64,000 nt of DNA, taken from positions 284,752 through 348,751 of the forward strand of contig NZ_JPME01000018.1 in assembly GCF_000732605.1 (NCBI RefSeq). The letters are read 5' to 3'. Below are positions 43,522 to 54,041 of the stretch, piece by piece. Made by a program: the position numbers and the translations under genes. The notes under the pieces were generated by a model. That model was not told the DNA's origin and ran no database searches. It worked only from the letters and a program-made list of their open reading frames with translations. Position 1 is the first letter of the stretch; each line of letters starts with the position of its first letter. This stretch comes from Lacrimispora celerecrescens (lineage in GTDB: Bacteria > Bacillota > Clostridia > Lachnospirales > Lachnospiraceae).

Positions 43522-45393
43522 TTAGACTATCGTTATCTCAAATGGCGATACCGGAAGTCCCGGTACTGCGTACAAGTTCGCATTCCCCGGGTTATTTGAC
43601 CATGCATAGCGCACTCCGGTAACTGTCTTTCCTTTTTGGACATTCAAAATAACCGTACCCCTGTGGGTCCGGACATCTATGCAATCTGAGGTCCATTCTC
43701 CTGATATGCAGACTTCAAACCCGCTCGGTTTACCGTCTGATACAATAAATTCCCTCTCCCCGTGATTAAAGTGAAGTATGATCTCATCGCCCTTCCTTTC
43801 AGCACGGGAAAATATAGGGGACAGCCACTCACCCGGCTCATGATATGCAATCTCATACGCCGCCATGGCCATTCTCTCTCCTACTGTCTTCTTATCTGTT
43901 GGATGCAGATCATTGTATTCACCGCAGTCAATGGTGACCACCATAGCGCTGTTTGGAAGCGTTGCAAGGCCCTGCTGCATATTCCGAAACCGTACCCAGT
44001 TTCCTGCATCTTCAAGATCATAATTCGGTAACTGTACATAAATAACAGGAAATTTTCCCATATGCCATTTTCGTCTGTAATCCTCAATCATACTCTTGAA
44101 ATACTGGGGATAAAAACGATCATCCTCTGCATTGCTCTCTCCCTGATACCAGCACATACCGCAGATAGGGAAATCATGAAGTGGCGCTATCATAGACTGA
44201 TACATCCCCATTGGTTTTCTCTCAAAAAAGGTCGGTGGATTAAGAGCTTTTACACATGCGCCTCTCTTATACTTCCAGCCATCAGAAATAGACAATTTCT
44301 CTCCTGTTTCAAAAATCATTTGATGAGACTTTCCTTTGGTAAAGTCCAGACGCCCGGACACTGCAATCCCACGTATTGTAATCTCATGGTCCCCTTCGGT
44401 AAGTCCCTCCAAGTGATATTCCCTGGGAGGGTATCGATATGTGGTATTTCCAATGCACTGCCCATCAACGTAAGTGCAGTCCGCATCTTTGATGGTTCCA
44501 AGGGAAAGACGGAGCGGCTTGCCTGAAAGTTCAGGCGGGATCGTCACAGTCTTCTTAAACCAAACAGAACCGGGGTTTTCAAAATCTTCATTTGCATAAA
44601 AATCATCGGTAAGGTTGACCGTTTTCCACGTATCCTGGAAACCGGACTTAAGCCAAGCTTCTAAAATCCCCGCATCTGCCTCATCTAATTTCTTATACCA
44701 CGAGGAAGCCCTCACTTCATCTTCTTTTTGTATATTCCTGACAAATTTATCTGATTTACATTCATCAGCTGTCTTTGCTTTACCGGAAAAACCCGCAAGC
44801 GCTTTTCTGCTCATCCACGCCTCTATAGGCGTACCGCCCACTGCAGTAAGTATAAGACCTATGGGTACTGGATATCTTTCCCGCAATTTCGACCCAAAAA
44901 AATATCCTGCCGCTGAAAAATAAGAAGCACACTCCAACGAATAACTTTCCCATTTTCCTCCCGACAGTTCCTCTGCAGGAGTTTTGAAATTCCACTTGAT
45001 CGGGACGGTGAACTGGCGAATAAACGGGTCTCCGTCTTCACCATACTCCTTTGGGAAACGATACTTTACCCGATGCATAGGAAGCTGCATATTGGACTGG
45101 CCAGACATGAGCCAGACATCCCCTATATAGATATCAGAAAATTCTTTTCTCACACCCGCACACGTGACGGAAATCGAATAGGGGCCCCCTGCCTGCATAG
45201 GCATAAACACAAGCTTCCAGTTTCCGTCTTCTTCCGTTAAGGTCTCTTCTCTGAATTCAGCACTCCCATCTTCTTTCGATAGTATCGCTTCTACCCGCGC
45301 TCCCGCATCCGCTGTACCTCTTATGGGTATAAACTCATTTCTCTGCAGAACCGCATGATCTGATATGTATGGGGTGACACAAAAGTTTATCAT
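43522..45393 (-). CDS. GQSNM-type carbohydrate acetylesterase (sialate O-acetylesterase family)
   Basis: 623 residues from ATG 45393, overlapping the permease stop. SGNH/SASA esterase with an N-terminal beta-sandwich (about 1-85), block I MSGQSNMQLP with nucleophile Ser100, an inserted jelly-roll-like domain (about 240-385) and C-terminal catalytic pieces WYQGESNAED and DLHPTDKK (Asp/His). No signal peptide, so cytoplasmic. In a GH67 operon it most likely removes acetyl groups from imported xylo-oligosaccharides rather than from sialic acid. Confidence 0.87.
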   Translation of the reverse strand: MINFCVTPYISDHAVLQRNEFIPIRGTADAGARVEAILSKEDGSAEFREETLTEEDGNWKLVFMPMQAGGPYSISVTCAGVRKEFSDIYIGDVWLMSGQSNMQLPMHRVKYRFPKEYGEDGDPFIRQFTVPIKWNFKTPAEELSGGKWESYSLECASYFSAAGYFFGSKLRERYPVPIGLILTAVGGTPIEAWMSRKALAGFSGKAKTADECKSDKFVRNIQKEDEVRASSWYKKLDEADAGILEAWLKSGFQDTWKTVNLTDDFYANEDFENPGSVWFKKTVTIPPELSGKPLRLSLGTIKDADCTYVDGQCIGNTTYRYPPREYHLEGLTEGDHEITIRGIAVSGRLDFTKGKSHQMIFETGEKLSISDGWKYKRGACVKALNPPTFFERKPMGMYQSMIAPLHDFPICGMCWYQGESNAEDDRFYPQYFKSMIEDYRRKWHMGKFPVIYVQLPNYDLEDAGNWVRFRNMQQGLATLPNSAMVVTIDCGEYNDLHPTDKKTVGERMAMAAYEIAYHEPGEWLSPIFSRAERKGDEIILHFNHGEREFIVSDGKPSGFEVCISGEWTSDCIDVRTHRGTVILNVQKGKTVTGVRYAWSNNPGNANLYAVPGLPVSPFEITIV

Positions 45394-46274
45394 CCTTTCA
45401 CTCCCGAACTGGTCACTCCCTCTACAAAATACTTCTGACAGCAGAAGAACAGGATCAGAGCAGGAAGCAGAGCCAGGAATGACATCGCAAGGATCTGGTT
45501 CCATTCCACGATACCGCTGCTTTGATCGATTGACATCTTAAGGGCCAGCGATACAGGATATTTCGCAAGGCTCGTCACGTAGATCAGGGGACCTAAGAAA
45601 TCATTGAAACTCCATACGAACTGAAAGATCGTGCAGCTTATCAGAGCCGGTTTCAATGCTGGGAGCAGGAACATCGTCAGAATTCCAAATGAATTGCAGC
45701 CGTCTATCGTCGCCGCCTCATCCAAATACGTCGGTATGGAACGCATAAACTGGATCAGCATAAATACGAAAAACGGTTCGTTCGCAAATACGGTTGGTGC
45801 GATCAAAGGTACGTATGTGTTTAAAAGTCCAAGGTTCTTCCATAAAATATAAAGCGGAATCCTGGTTACGACCGACGGTAAAAACATAGTCGCCATAAGG
45901 ATGGAAAAACATATTTTTTTAAACGGAAAATTGAATCTGGCAAATCCATACGCTACCAGAGTACTCGATATCAGGCAAAACAATATCTTAGGTATTACAA
46001 AACTGAATGTGTTAATGAAAAATGTGGTGAACGTAAATTTCGTTCTGGTTTTCCAGCCATTGACATAAGGCGTAAAGTCTATTTTGCTGGGTATGAAATT
46101 AATTGACGTAAATATCTCATTGTTCGTCTTAAAAGTAGCACCCACAAGCCAGATGATGGGATAAATCATAACGAGGGCCACTACCGTAAGTAAGGTATAT
46201 CGGAAAGCAGCACTTATCATGTACTTTCTTCTTCTGCGTCTTTCGACTTCGCTGATCAAATTTGTCCGTGCCAT
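45390..46274 (-). CDS. Sugar ABC transporter permease (MalG type)
   Basis: 294 residues from ATG 46274 (AAGGGGG upstream). Six membrane helices and the permease EAA loop EAATIDGCNSFGILTMFLLP (about 195-214). Basic N-terminus RRRRRK. CUT1-class partner of the permease directly upstream (1-bp gap). Confidence 0.93.
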   Translation of the reverse strand: MARTNLISEVERRRRRKYMISAAFRYTLLTVVALVMIYPIIWLVGATFKTNNEIFTSINFIPSKIDFTPYVNGWKTRTKFTFTTFFINTFSFVIPKILFCLISSTLVAYGFARFNFPFKKICFSILMATMFLPSVVTRIPLYILWKNLGLLNTYVPLIAPTVFANEPFFVFMLIQFMRSIPTYLDEAATIDGCNSFGILTMFLLPALKPALISCTIFQFVWSFNDFLGPLIYVTSLAKYPVSLALKMSIDQSSGIVEWNQILAMSFLALLPALILFFCCQKYFVEGVTSSGVKG

Positions 46275-46275
46275 G

Positions 46276-47148
46276 TTATTCCCCCTTATCCGAATAAAAT
46301 ACCCAGCGATCCTGGGTAGCAAATAACACTACCGTAACAGATACGATGATGAGAAACAGTATCCAGCTGGCGGCGCTTGCGTAACCCATATTGAAAAGCT
46401 GGAAAGCGTTGTCATAGATGAACATAGAGGTAAGGTATGTAGAATTTAAAGGACCTTTTTTCGTGATGAGGTAAGGTCCGTTGAATTCCTGGAACGCATT
46501 GACCAACTGCATGACCAAGTTGAAGAAGATCGTGGGTGTGATCAAAGGAATCGTGATCTTGAAAAACGAATAAGACTTCGTAGCTCCATCCACACTTGCA
46601 GCCTCGTATAGATCCTGAGGCACATCTTTAAGGGCGGCCAGGAATATCAGCATGGCCGAACCGAACTGCCAGACTTTTAAAAGAACGATAACAGCCATAG
46701 CTCCGGATGCGGAAGACAACCATTTTACAGGGCTCACACCGAATATACCAAGAAAGTGGTTAATGAATCCATCTTGCTGAAATAAAAAACGCCATAATAC
46801 GGCTACTGCAACGTTTCCGCCTAAAAGGGAGGGAACATAGTACGCCGTCCGGTAGAAATTAATAGCTTTTAATTTAAAATTAAGGATAAAAGCAATAAAT
46901 AGTGCAAATGCAAGCTGCAAAGGCACTGTAATTACTGTATATTTTAGCGTCTGCCTTAGCGTGCCTAAAAAGTCTTTATCTTTAAATAGCTTTGCATAGT
47001 TGGCAAATCCTATGAAATTGGGCTCTCTGACCAGGTTGTAATCCGTAAAGCTGATAAAAAGTGCATTAATAAACGGATACAATGTAAGAAAAACCATTCC
47101 GATTATCCAGGGGAGAATATACAAAAGCCCGATCTTGCTGTTTTTCAA
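46276..47148 (-). CDS. Sugar ABC transporter permease (MalF type)
   Basis: 290 residues with a TTG start (47148) 7 bp behind AGGAGG. Six helices; EAA loop YEAASVDGATKSYSFFKITIP (about 200-220). CUT1-class oligosaccharide importer subunit. No ATPase gene in the locus: such systems share a multitask ATPase encoded elsewhere. Confidence 0.93.
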   Translation of the reverse strand: MKNSKIGLLYILPWIIGMVFLTLYPFINALFISFTDYNLVREPNFIGFANYAKLFKDKDFLGTLRQTLKYTVITVPLQLAFALFIAFILNFKLKAINFYRTAYYVPSLLGGNVAVAVLWRFLFQQDGFINHFLGIFGVSPVKWLSSASGAMAVIVLLKVWQFGSAMLIFLAALKDVPQDLYEAASVDGATKSYSFFKITIPLITPTIFFNLVMQLVNAFQEFNGPYLITKKGPLNSTYLTSMFIYDNAFQLFNMGYASAASWILFLIIVSVTVVLFATQDRWVFYSDKGE

Positions 47149-47304
47149 AAAAATTCCTCCTAGCTAATAATGACATAGCCACAAAGAGCTATATAGTTAA
47201 TAAGTTCCTATATCAGATTTGACACTTTTCCGATAAACTCCAGACCTTTCATAAAGTATATTCCCTTGATGGAAATGGGCATTTATCCGAGTTCGGTATT
47301 GCGG

Positions 47305-47368
47305 CCTGCCGAGGCGGTGAAAGGATTCCGCTTAAACAACGTGAATCCTTCACCTGCTTTTCGGCAGA
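47305..47368 (-). other. Large intercistronic hairpin between binding protein and permeases
   Basis: Leftward CTGCCGA...GGTGAAGGATTC pairs with GAATCCTTTCACC...CGGCAG (about 20 pairs with small bulges) and has no T-run. This position, directly after the binding-protein gene, is typical for a stem that protects the upstream mRNA and lowers permease expression. The rest of 47149-47402 shows no gene. Confidence 0.7.
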
Positions 47369-47402
47369 CTTGAAATGAGAAATGAGACAACGTTCTTTCT
47401 AT

Positions 47403-48788
47403 TTATTTCCCATATTCTGCTTTCAGCTTTGCAACCTGAGCGGATGCTTCGTCAAAGAATGCCTGAGCCGCTTCGTCAACGGTACTTGCACCCAATTCAT
47501 ATTTCTCATAATTGCTCTCATAGGAAGATGTAAATACGGCGTCCTCAAAGATAGGGGAATTATTTATAACTTCTGCTTCATCTGTGAAGTCATAAGCTTG
47601 CTTTACGGCACCTGTAATCTGTCCATCAGCTTCAAGCGTGGCTTTTGCAGATTTAGATGCTACCATACCTCTCTTTGAACCCATAAGCTTCGTGCCTTCC
47701 GGATCATTTAAGATATACTGTAAGAATTCTGCTGCTGCTTCCGGGTTCTTGGAGTTCTTTGAGATTGCAAATGTCAGTGACGGCTTTGCCATGGTTCCTT
47801 TAAATACCGCTCCGTCAATCGTCGGAAGGGGTGCTACGATCAGTTCGTCTCCTTTATCTGCAAGTGTCTGTGCATTGGAAGCGATGCCGCCGGTCCACTC
47901 AAGCACCCCCAAATATCCGCCGTCAATAAACTTTGCATTTTGGGCAATGGATACCGGGTCATTTCCTACATTTTCAAGGTAATCCTGTCTGGAACAGAAT
48001 ACATGAAGATCTGCCAGTTCCTTATACCAGGTCATGGCTTCCTTATAATCCTCTACCGTGTAATTCATATTCAGATTTTCATCGAATTCACCCTTACCGG
48101 TCTTCTGCTGCAGGTAATAAACGGCAGCAAAACGAAACGTCGGGCTTACGATCAGATAGGCGTTTGGATTCTGCGCCGTAATGGTCTTTGCAGCTTCCTT
48201 GTACGCTTCGAATGTAGATGGGATCTCATTAATACCTGCTCTCTCAAATGCAGATTTGTTTAAATAAACGCCCAGGGTATTCTGCCCGTAAGGAATGGCC
48301 TGCATTACACCGCCGGTCTTTCCTGTCTCTAAAAATCCGGCATCATACTGTGAAAAGTCAATGATATCCTTAACTTTGTCTAAATCATAAAAACCGGTGC
48401 CGTCCGGACTGTATTTGATGAGCCACGGATAATTGACAGTCATGATATCGGCTTCTGTTCCGCCCGCATAGCGAGTAGCAAAAGTCTCTTCCAGGTTACC
48501 GAAGCCGGAAGGCTCGCCTGTTACTTCGATTGCGCCTGCATGAGCCGCATTGAATGCGTCAATGGCTTCCTGAGTCGCCTGATGGCGGTCATCATTGCCC
48601 CACCAGGAAAAGCTTAACTTGGCTAGTTCACCGGCCGGTGCCGCATCTGATTTTGCCTCTCCACTATAGCCTGATGCCGCTGTAGTAGCCGGTGCAGTGT
48701 TTCCTCCGGTGCTTCCACATCCGGTAAAGCTGACTGTTGCCGTTAATACTGCTGCAAGTACGGCTGAACTTTTCTTCCATTTTTTCAT
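47403..48788 (-). CDS. Sugar ABC transporter substrate-binding lipoprotein
   Basis: 461 residues from ATG 48788 (AAGGAA upstream). Lipoprotein signal with FTGC (Cys around 23), a Thr/Ser/Ala linker, then a family 1 solute-binding domain (LSFSWWGNDDRHQATQEAI; GGTEADIMTVNYPWL). CUT1-class oligosaccharide receptor. Neighbouring GH67 and acetylesterase genes suggest a glucuronic-acid-bearing xylo-oligosaccharide ligand. Confidence 0.92.
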   Translation of the reverse strand: MKKWKKSSAVLAAVLTATVSFTGCGSTGGNTAPATTAASGYSGEAKSDAAPAGELAKLSFSWWGNDDRHQATQEAIDAFNAAHAGAIEVTGEPSGFGNLEETFATRYAGGTEADIMTVNYPWLIKYSPDGTGFYDLDKVKDIIDFSQYDAGFLETGKTGGVMQAIPYGQNTLGVYLNKSAFERAGINEIPSTFEAYKEAAKTITAQNPNAYLIVSPTFRFAAVYYLQQKTGKGEFDENLNMNYTVEDYKEAMTWYKELADLHVFCSRQDYLENVGNDPVSIAQNAKFIDGGYLGVLEWTGGIASNAQTLADKGDELIVAPLPTIDGAVFKGTMAKPSLTFAISKNSKNPEAAAEFLQYILNDPEGTKLMGSKRGMVASKSAKATLEADGQITGAVKQAYDFTDEAEVINNSPIFEDAVFTSSYESNYEKYELGASTVDEAAQAFFDEASAQVAKLKAEYGK

Positions 48789-48888
48789 AATACTTTTTCC
48801 TTCCTTTTCTTTTTTATTTGCAGGGTCTGCAAAACCCTTTACCCCCAATTTTTATGGTGCTTTGTAATACAACATACAGCTGATATTT

Positions 48889-50842
48889 TTACTCATAGAT
48901 CTTTCTGCCGTGGGCATCAGGTATTCCTGACTTACGGTAGAAATAGGTATTAATCTGATCCCGCCAATTGATTGCATTTTCTTTTTGTCTTTTTAGACGG
49001 TCTCTCACATTACTAAAGCATTCTTCATCTAAGAATGGCTCCAGGCTTTCCCAAACGCTCTCGTACTGCTCTACTTTTTCCACACCCGCAAAATGTGTGT
49101 CATATATATGCTGTATCACAGTCTTTCCCGAGCGGAGGATATGGGTATATGGTACATGATGGAAAAACAGCAAAAGTTCATCCGGACAGGAAGATAAATC
49201 TTCATATTCTCTGAATCTGTCATCGGAATACTGCCTTGTATATCCGGTACCATTCGCGACCGTACGTTCTCTTCCTACGCCGTTGCGGTCCGCATAATGA
49301 TAAGTCCCCCATTTGTCATATTCGTAACCGTCTATATCCACTCCGTAGTGAACAGTTGGTTTGCACATAAATCCAACTGCCAAAGGACAGGTATAATCTT
49401 CATAAACACCTCTGGAAGTGGTAAGTATCTCCTTGATTTTTGCAGCTTCGTCCCGGGGAAGGTCAAAGGTTAAATTTACCCATTCACCGGCTATGGCGTC
49501 AGAACTGAGTGAGTTGCCCCATACAAGCCTGCCGTATCCATATAGGTTAGCCTGAGCCAGCTTGTTGCCTGTCCAGTTTGTGTCCATGCCTACACTTCCT
49601 ACTGCCGCTATTCCGGACCGTTTGGGATCCGGGGAGTTCTTTTTGATCTCATTCCTGATATAAGCATCTTTCCCGTAGCAGGTGTCAAAATCCAAAGTTT
49701 CTTTCCACATGGGTACCAGGTAGCAAATATCGATCTGATGCCCTGTGTACTCCTGGGTAATCTGGAATTCCAGTATTTGATTTGTTTTTTTTAAGTGCCC
49801 CAAACAGCGGAGAATTCGGCTCTCTGATCTGAAAATCAATGGGACCATTTTTAATTTGAAGGATAACATTGTCCTCGAACTTGCCGTCGTGCTCCATAAA
49901 TATATCATAAGCAGCCCTGGCGCGGTCAAGAGATCTGTCTCTCCAGTCCTGTGCACAGTTGTATACAAAACACCTCCAGATAATGATCCCTCCCAAGGGT
50001 TTTATGGCCCGCGCCAGCATATTCGCACCATCTTCGTGGGTCCGGTTATATGTAAATGGGCCCGGCTCTCCTTCAGAATCCGCTTTTACAATGAAACCGC
50101 CAAACTGGGGAATCTCTTTGTATATGTCAGCTGTTACGTTCTCCCACCATGCAGCGACTTCCGGTTCAAGGGGATCCGCTGTGTCAAGCCCGCCTACCAC
50201 AATGGGAGCGGCAAAATTGATAGCAAGATAAGTTCTGATTCCGTATTCGCTAAACACATCAGCTATCTTTCTGATTTCTTTCAGATTTTCCCCTTTGATG
50301 AAGAAAGTCTCTTTTCTATGTACATTTACATTGTTGATTGATATGGAATTGATCCCTGTACTTGCAAGGAGTCTTGCGTAGGAGCGAACGATCTCCATAT
50401 CTCCTCTAAAATTGTTTCTATCATAATAGATTGACTCTCCCGCATAACCGCGTTCAATGGAACCGTCGAAATTGTCCCAATGGTTTATCATGCGAATGCT
50501 CTGATCCGGTTCGCTCTTAAAGGGAAGCGTTCCTTTTGTGATCAGAATGCGGTGCAGACTGAATACTCCATAAAGAAGACCATTCTCTGTAGAAGCTGTT
50601 ATTCCATAGCCTGTCTCTGTCTTTTTTATCTCATATCCGTCGCTGCCGACATCACCTGCCAGTGATAAAACCAAAGAAGATCCCGGATCATCCGAGGCTT
50701 CCGCACCTTCAAATAAAAGGGGCAGCTCTCTCTCTATGGTTTTCATTACTATGCTGTCTTTTTTATCTTTGATATGATAACCGGATATATCCGACTGATA
50801 TACTTTCTTTTTCAACCAGCACAGATCCCTTGTTTTTGACAT
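48889..50842 (-). pseudogene. aguA: GH67 alpha-glucuronidase, frame shifted at an A8 run
   Basis: Cleaves (4-O-methyl)glucuronic acid from the non-reducing end of xylo-oligosaccharides. ATG 50842 overlaps the preceding stop. Two overlapping frames make one enzyme: the first carries residues 1 to about 350 (HWDNFDGSIERGYAG, the catalytic acid in KADSEGEPGP), the second the rest (QITQEYTG, WKETLDFDTC, YTCPLAVGFM, HVPYTHIL). They join at eight A's (49785-49792); seven A's would give one frame of about 650 residues. Both halves are well conserved, so this is a recent mutation, slippage site or base-call error. Confidence 0.9.
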
Positions 50843-51975
50843 CACTTCAGTTCCTCCTGATTCCCGCTGCCAACGTTCCGTAACGCTGCATGGAAATTCT
50901 TTCCGTTTTCAATTATTCCGTTTTTATCATACAAAAGACTATCCCTGCCCAAGGGCAAACGGACCGTCGATTTCGTAAATCCGGATTGATAGATCGCCAT
51001 AATAACCTCAAGAGCCAATCGGCCATCTGCACTGTCTTCCGGATGGTTCTCACCATTTTCTATAAAGCGGATAGCCCGCTCTATCTGTGCCTCATGCTTC
51101 GTCCACTCCGACTTTGGAATTGATTCCCGTACTTTTTCAAGCTCTGCTATGGTATCTGGATCGTCTACGGGAAATCCTGTGTCTGTAGAACGGTTACTCG
51201 TGACCTGGTAGGGGGATGAGATACCCGCTCTTTCACACTGAAACGCGAGTCTTTGATACTGGCCATGAGTCACCAGATTTACTGCAAAGGTTACTACTGC
51301 CCCGCTTTTATAAGTGAGTATTGCCGCTGATAAATCTTCTGTCTCAGCATTATCATGTGCAACATTTGTCAGAACAGCTGTCACAGTCTCAGGGGGGCCC
51401 ATGATCCAGTTAAGTAAGTCTATCTGGTGTACGCCGTGATTAATGATGCAGCCACCGCCCTCCTTCTCCCAGGTGCCTCTCCACCAAAGATCATAATAAC
51501 TGTGACCGCGATACCAGAATGACTCAACCTGACCAAAGAGCACTCTGCCTGCAATTTTACTATCGATCAGTGCCTTTAGTGTCTGATTATCTTTCGTAAA
51601 ACGGTTCTGGCAGACGACTCCAAGATAAGTGCCAGTCTCCTTTTGGACCGCTATCATTTCGTCGCATTCCGCCAAAGACAAGGCCATGGGCTTTTCCACC
51701 AGTACGTGCTTCCCGGCCCGCATACATGCGATAGAAGCAGGCAAATGGGTGAAAGGCGGGGTACATATACTTACAAGATCCAGATCCGGTCTTTTAAGCA
51801 TCTCGTTATAGTCCTCATAGACTTCCGCTGCATCCAGACCATACTTCTCTTTCATACTTTGCGCTTTCTCAGGGAAGATATCACACAGCGCAACCACCTG
51901 GCATCTGTCTGAAAGTGAAAGGTAAGCCTTAAGATGTGTTTCTGCAATAACGCCCGTTCCGATGATACCTACCAT
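50842..51975 (-). CDS. Gfo/Idh/MocA-family oxidoreductase
   Basis: 377 residues. N-terminal Rossmann domain (GIIGTGVIAETHLKA; the family EKPMALS motif about 93-99) and C-terminal Gfo/Idh domain (GGGCIINHGVHQIDLLNW). NAD(P)-dependent sugar or sugar-acid dehydrogenase; the substrate is unassigned. First gene of the leftward locus, translationally overlapping GH67, so probably acting on a product of the same pathway. Confidence 0.92.
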   Translation of the reverse strand: MVGIIGTGVIAETHLKAYLSLSDRCQVVALCDIFPEKAQSMKEKYGLDAAEVYEDYNEMLKRPDLDLVSICTPPFTHLPASIACMRAGKHVLVEKPMALSLAECDEMIAVQKETGTYLGVVCQNRFTKDNQTLKALIDSKIAGRVLFGQVESFWYRGHSYYDLWWRGTWEKEGGGCIINHGVHQIDLLNWIMGPPETVTAVLTNVAHDNAETEDLSAAILTYKSGAVVTFAVNLVTHGQYQRLAFQCERAGISSPYQVTSNRSTDTGFPVDDPDTIAELEKVRESIPKSEWTKHEAQIERAIRFIENGENHPEDSADGRLALEVIMAIYQSGFTKSTVRLPLGRDSLLYDKNGIIENGKNFHAALRNVGSGNQEELK

Positions 51976-52026
51976 AATAATTCCTTTCTTAAAACAGTAA
52001 AACTGGGTCTGTCAGCATTTTGATTA

Positions 52027-52040
52027 AATAAACGTTTATT
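52027..52040. promoter_or_regulatory. 14-bp perfect palindrome in the divergent control region
   Basis: AATAAACGTTTATT, between the Gfo/Idh and AraC genes, about 55 bp from the Gfo/Idh start. The central CG in a symmetric AT-rich dyad resembles LacI/CcpA-type (cre-like) sites. The regulator is not identified. Confidence 0.5.
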
Positions 52041-52145
52041 ATGCTTTACATTTTAGCCATATCCTCCAATTATGTGAATGTAATATTAAAATACCATTTG
52101 TAATTTTTAAATATATTTTTTACTTTGTATTCTCTATTGCGCATT

Positions 52146-52174
52146 TTTACAGGACAAGATATACTAAATATACT
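52146..52174 (+). promoter_or_regulatory. Sigma-A promoter of the AraC regulator gene
   Basis: TTTACA (52146-52151), 17-bp spacer, TATACT (52169-52174), rightward, 73 bp before the AraC-type start. Confidence 0.72.
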
Positions 52175-52247
52175 AAAAAAATCCTACATCAGTAACAGCC
52201 ACTGTATTTTTTCTAAAAAATTTACCAAAAAACGGGAGGCGCAGCTT

Positions 52248-53063
52248 ATGGAAGTGAATTTTGATAACATGATTCCCGATCTGCACTACTACATTCACAG
52301 AAAATGTACGGCCAGTTGGAAGATCGACCCGGATTACATATCTTTCATCGACATCACATATGTCATTGCGGGAAAAGCCAGATATTTCATAGACGGGAAA
52401 GAATATATCGTCCGGAAAGGTGATCTGATCTGCATACCCAAGGGTACCCACAGAGCGGCAGTCAGTGTCCCGGAGGATTTAATGGAATGTTACTCCACAA
52501 ATCTTTTCCTCACAGATCAAAAAGGCAACGATATCTCCCTGCCCATTAACCTCATCAGCCATATTGGCAATGTTCCCCCACTCATATCCTGCTTTCATGA
52601 GATCCACGAAGAATGGATTAAGCGTGAGTTCGGTTATAAACTAAAGGTACGGGCCAGCATGTGCCTCATTCTCTACCACATACTGGATCTTCTTTTCAAT
52701 GAGAACCGGATCAGCAGTAAGGACATCCGTATCATCAACAGCATCCGCTATATGAGCACTCATTTTGCAGAAGATGTAAGCATCGATACCATGGCCAGTC
52801 TGTTCCATATCCATCCGGTGTATTACGGAAATCTGTTTAAAAAGGCATTAGGCATGACATTTAAACAGTACCTAATCTCATTGCGTTTAAACCATGCGGA
52901 AAATATACTGAGAAGCGGTGAAGCCAACGTGGGCGATGCGGCGCTCCAAAGTGGATTTTCCGATATTTATTATTTCTCAAAACTATTTAAAGAAAAAAAG
53001 GGGATCCCGCCTTCAAAGCTGCTCCCGCCGGAAAGAAAGAAAAATATAGAGATATTCAAATAA
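52248..53063 (+). CDS. AraC-family transcriptional regulator
   Basis: 271 residues from ATG 52248 (GGGAGG upstream; the longer upstream frame covers the promoter). N-terminal cupin sensor (about 20-100; YVIAGKARYFIDGKEYIVRKGDLICIPKG) and C-terminal double helix-turn-helix (about 170-265; DTMASLFHIHPVYYGNLFKKALGMTFKQY, DAALQSGFSDIYYFSKLFK). Divergent from the GH67 operon and first of a rightward trio; the likely activator of both. Confidence 0.93.
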   Translation: MEVNFDNMIPDLHYYIHRKCTASWKIDPDYISFIDITYVIAGKARYFIDGKEYIVRKGDLICIPKGTHRAAVSVPEDLMECYSTNLFLTDQKGNDISLPINLISHIGNVPPLISCFHEIHEEWIKREFGYKLKVRASMCLILYHILDLLFNENRISSKDIRIINSIRYMSTHFAEDVSIDTMASLFHIHPVYYGNLFKKALGMTFKQYLISLRLNHAENILRSGEANVGDAALQSGFSDIYYFSKLFKEKKGIPPSKLLPPERKKNIEIFK

Positions 53064-53077
53064 AGAGGAGATTCCGT

Positions 53078-54001
53078 ATGAAGAAGAAAGCACTGATTAT
53101 CGGAGGAAGCGGAGGCTTAAGCGGCCGTCTGGCTGCACTGGCGAAAGATGAATATGAAGTTTGGGCAGTTACCAGAGGGCAGCGTCCCTTAGGTGACGGG
53201 ATCCATCTTCTGAAGGCCGACCGAAACGATACTGATAATTTTAAAAAAACAATTTTAGAAGCGGATACGAACTGGGACATTGTCTTTGACTGCATTTGCA
53301 TGAATGAAAAACACGCCTTGCAGGATTTAAATGTATTTCCAGGAATCACAAAACGTCTGGTCGTGATTTCCACGGATTCCGTGTATGATCCCTTAAGAAA
53401 AGATACTCCGCAGAAAGAAGACGGATATTTCGTCGAGGAAGAAGGCGAGCCCGAAACGCTTACTTATGCGGGCAATAAACGCCGCATGGAGCATATCTTT
53501 ATCAACAACTTCGGCAGCACCTCCTTAGCCGTTACACTCTTCCGTCCCGGACATATTTATGGACCTGGTTTTCTCATAGGGTGTTACCCGGAGCACAGCA
53601 GACAGAAGGAATTGCCCCAACTCATCCTGGATAAGGAGTCCATATCTCTTGTAGGCGGCGGAATCTATCTTACGCAGCCCATATTCGTGGACGATCTGGC
53701 AAACGCCATGCTCGACTGTGCAGAAAAACAAGGTACTTATAACCATATTTTCTGTATCGGGGGACCGAAAGCCGTGGAGAACCGCAGATATTACGAGATC
53801 ATTGGGCAGCTGTTAGACAGGGACGTGAACATTAAGGAAATCCCGCTGGCAGGATATTTCGAAGAACACCCGGAGTACAGCGGCCATCTATGCCATCGGA
53901 TCTATGATCTGTCAGCCCTTCGGGAGGCGGGAGTGCGATTGCCTGATACTTCCCTTGAGACAGGATTAAAAATACACTTAAAATCACTCGGTTATCTTTA
54001 A
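53078..54001 (+). CDS. NAD-dependent epimerase/dehydratase-family protein
   Basis: 307 residues of the extended SDR/NmrA-like type. N-terminal GGSGGLSGR nucleotide motif, STDSVYDP, and YAGNKRRME with the Tyr-x-x-x-Lys pair. Follows the AraC gene by 14 bp. Substrate unknown; the context suggests a nucleotide-free sugar or sugar-acid conversion. Confidence 0.85.
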   Translation: MKKKALIIGGSGGLSGRLAALAKDEYEVWAVTRGQRPLGDGIHLLKADRNDTDNFKKTILEADTNWDIVFDCICMNEKHALQDLNVFPGITKRLVVISTDSVYDPLRKDTPQKEDGYFVEEEGEPETLTYAGNKRRMEHIFINNFGSTSLAVTLFRPGHIYGPGFLIGCYPEHSRQKELPQLILDKESISLVGGGIYLTQPIFVDDLANAMLDCAEKQGTYNHIFCIGGPKAVENRRYYEIIGQLLDRDVNIKEIPLAGYFEEHPEYSGHLCHRIYDLSALREAGVRLPDTSLETGLKIHLKSLGYL

Positions 54002-54041
54002 AACTCATTCTGAACCCACGAATAAATTCTGGAGGTATTCT

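Noticed and set aside
43522..45393. Sialic acid catabolism locus
   Set aside because: The esterase family name suggests it, but no nanA, nanE, nanK or sialidase is present, while GH67 and xylan-type transport genes are.
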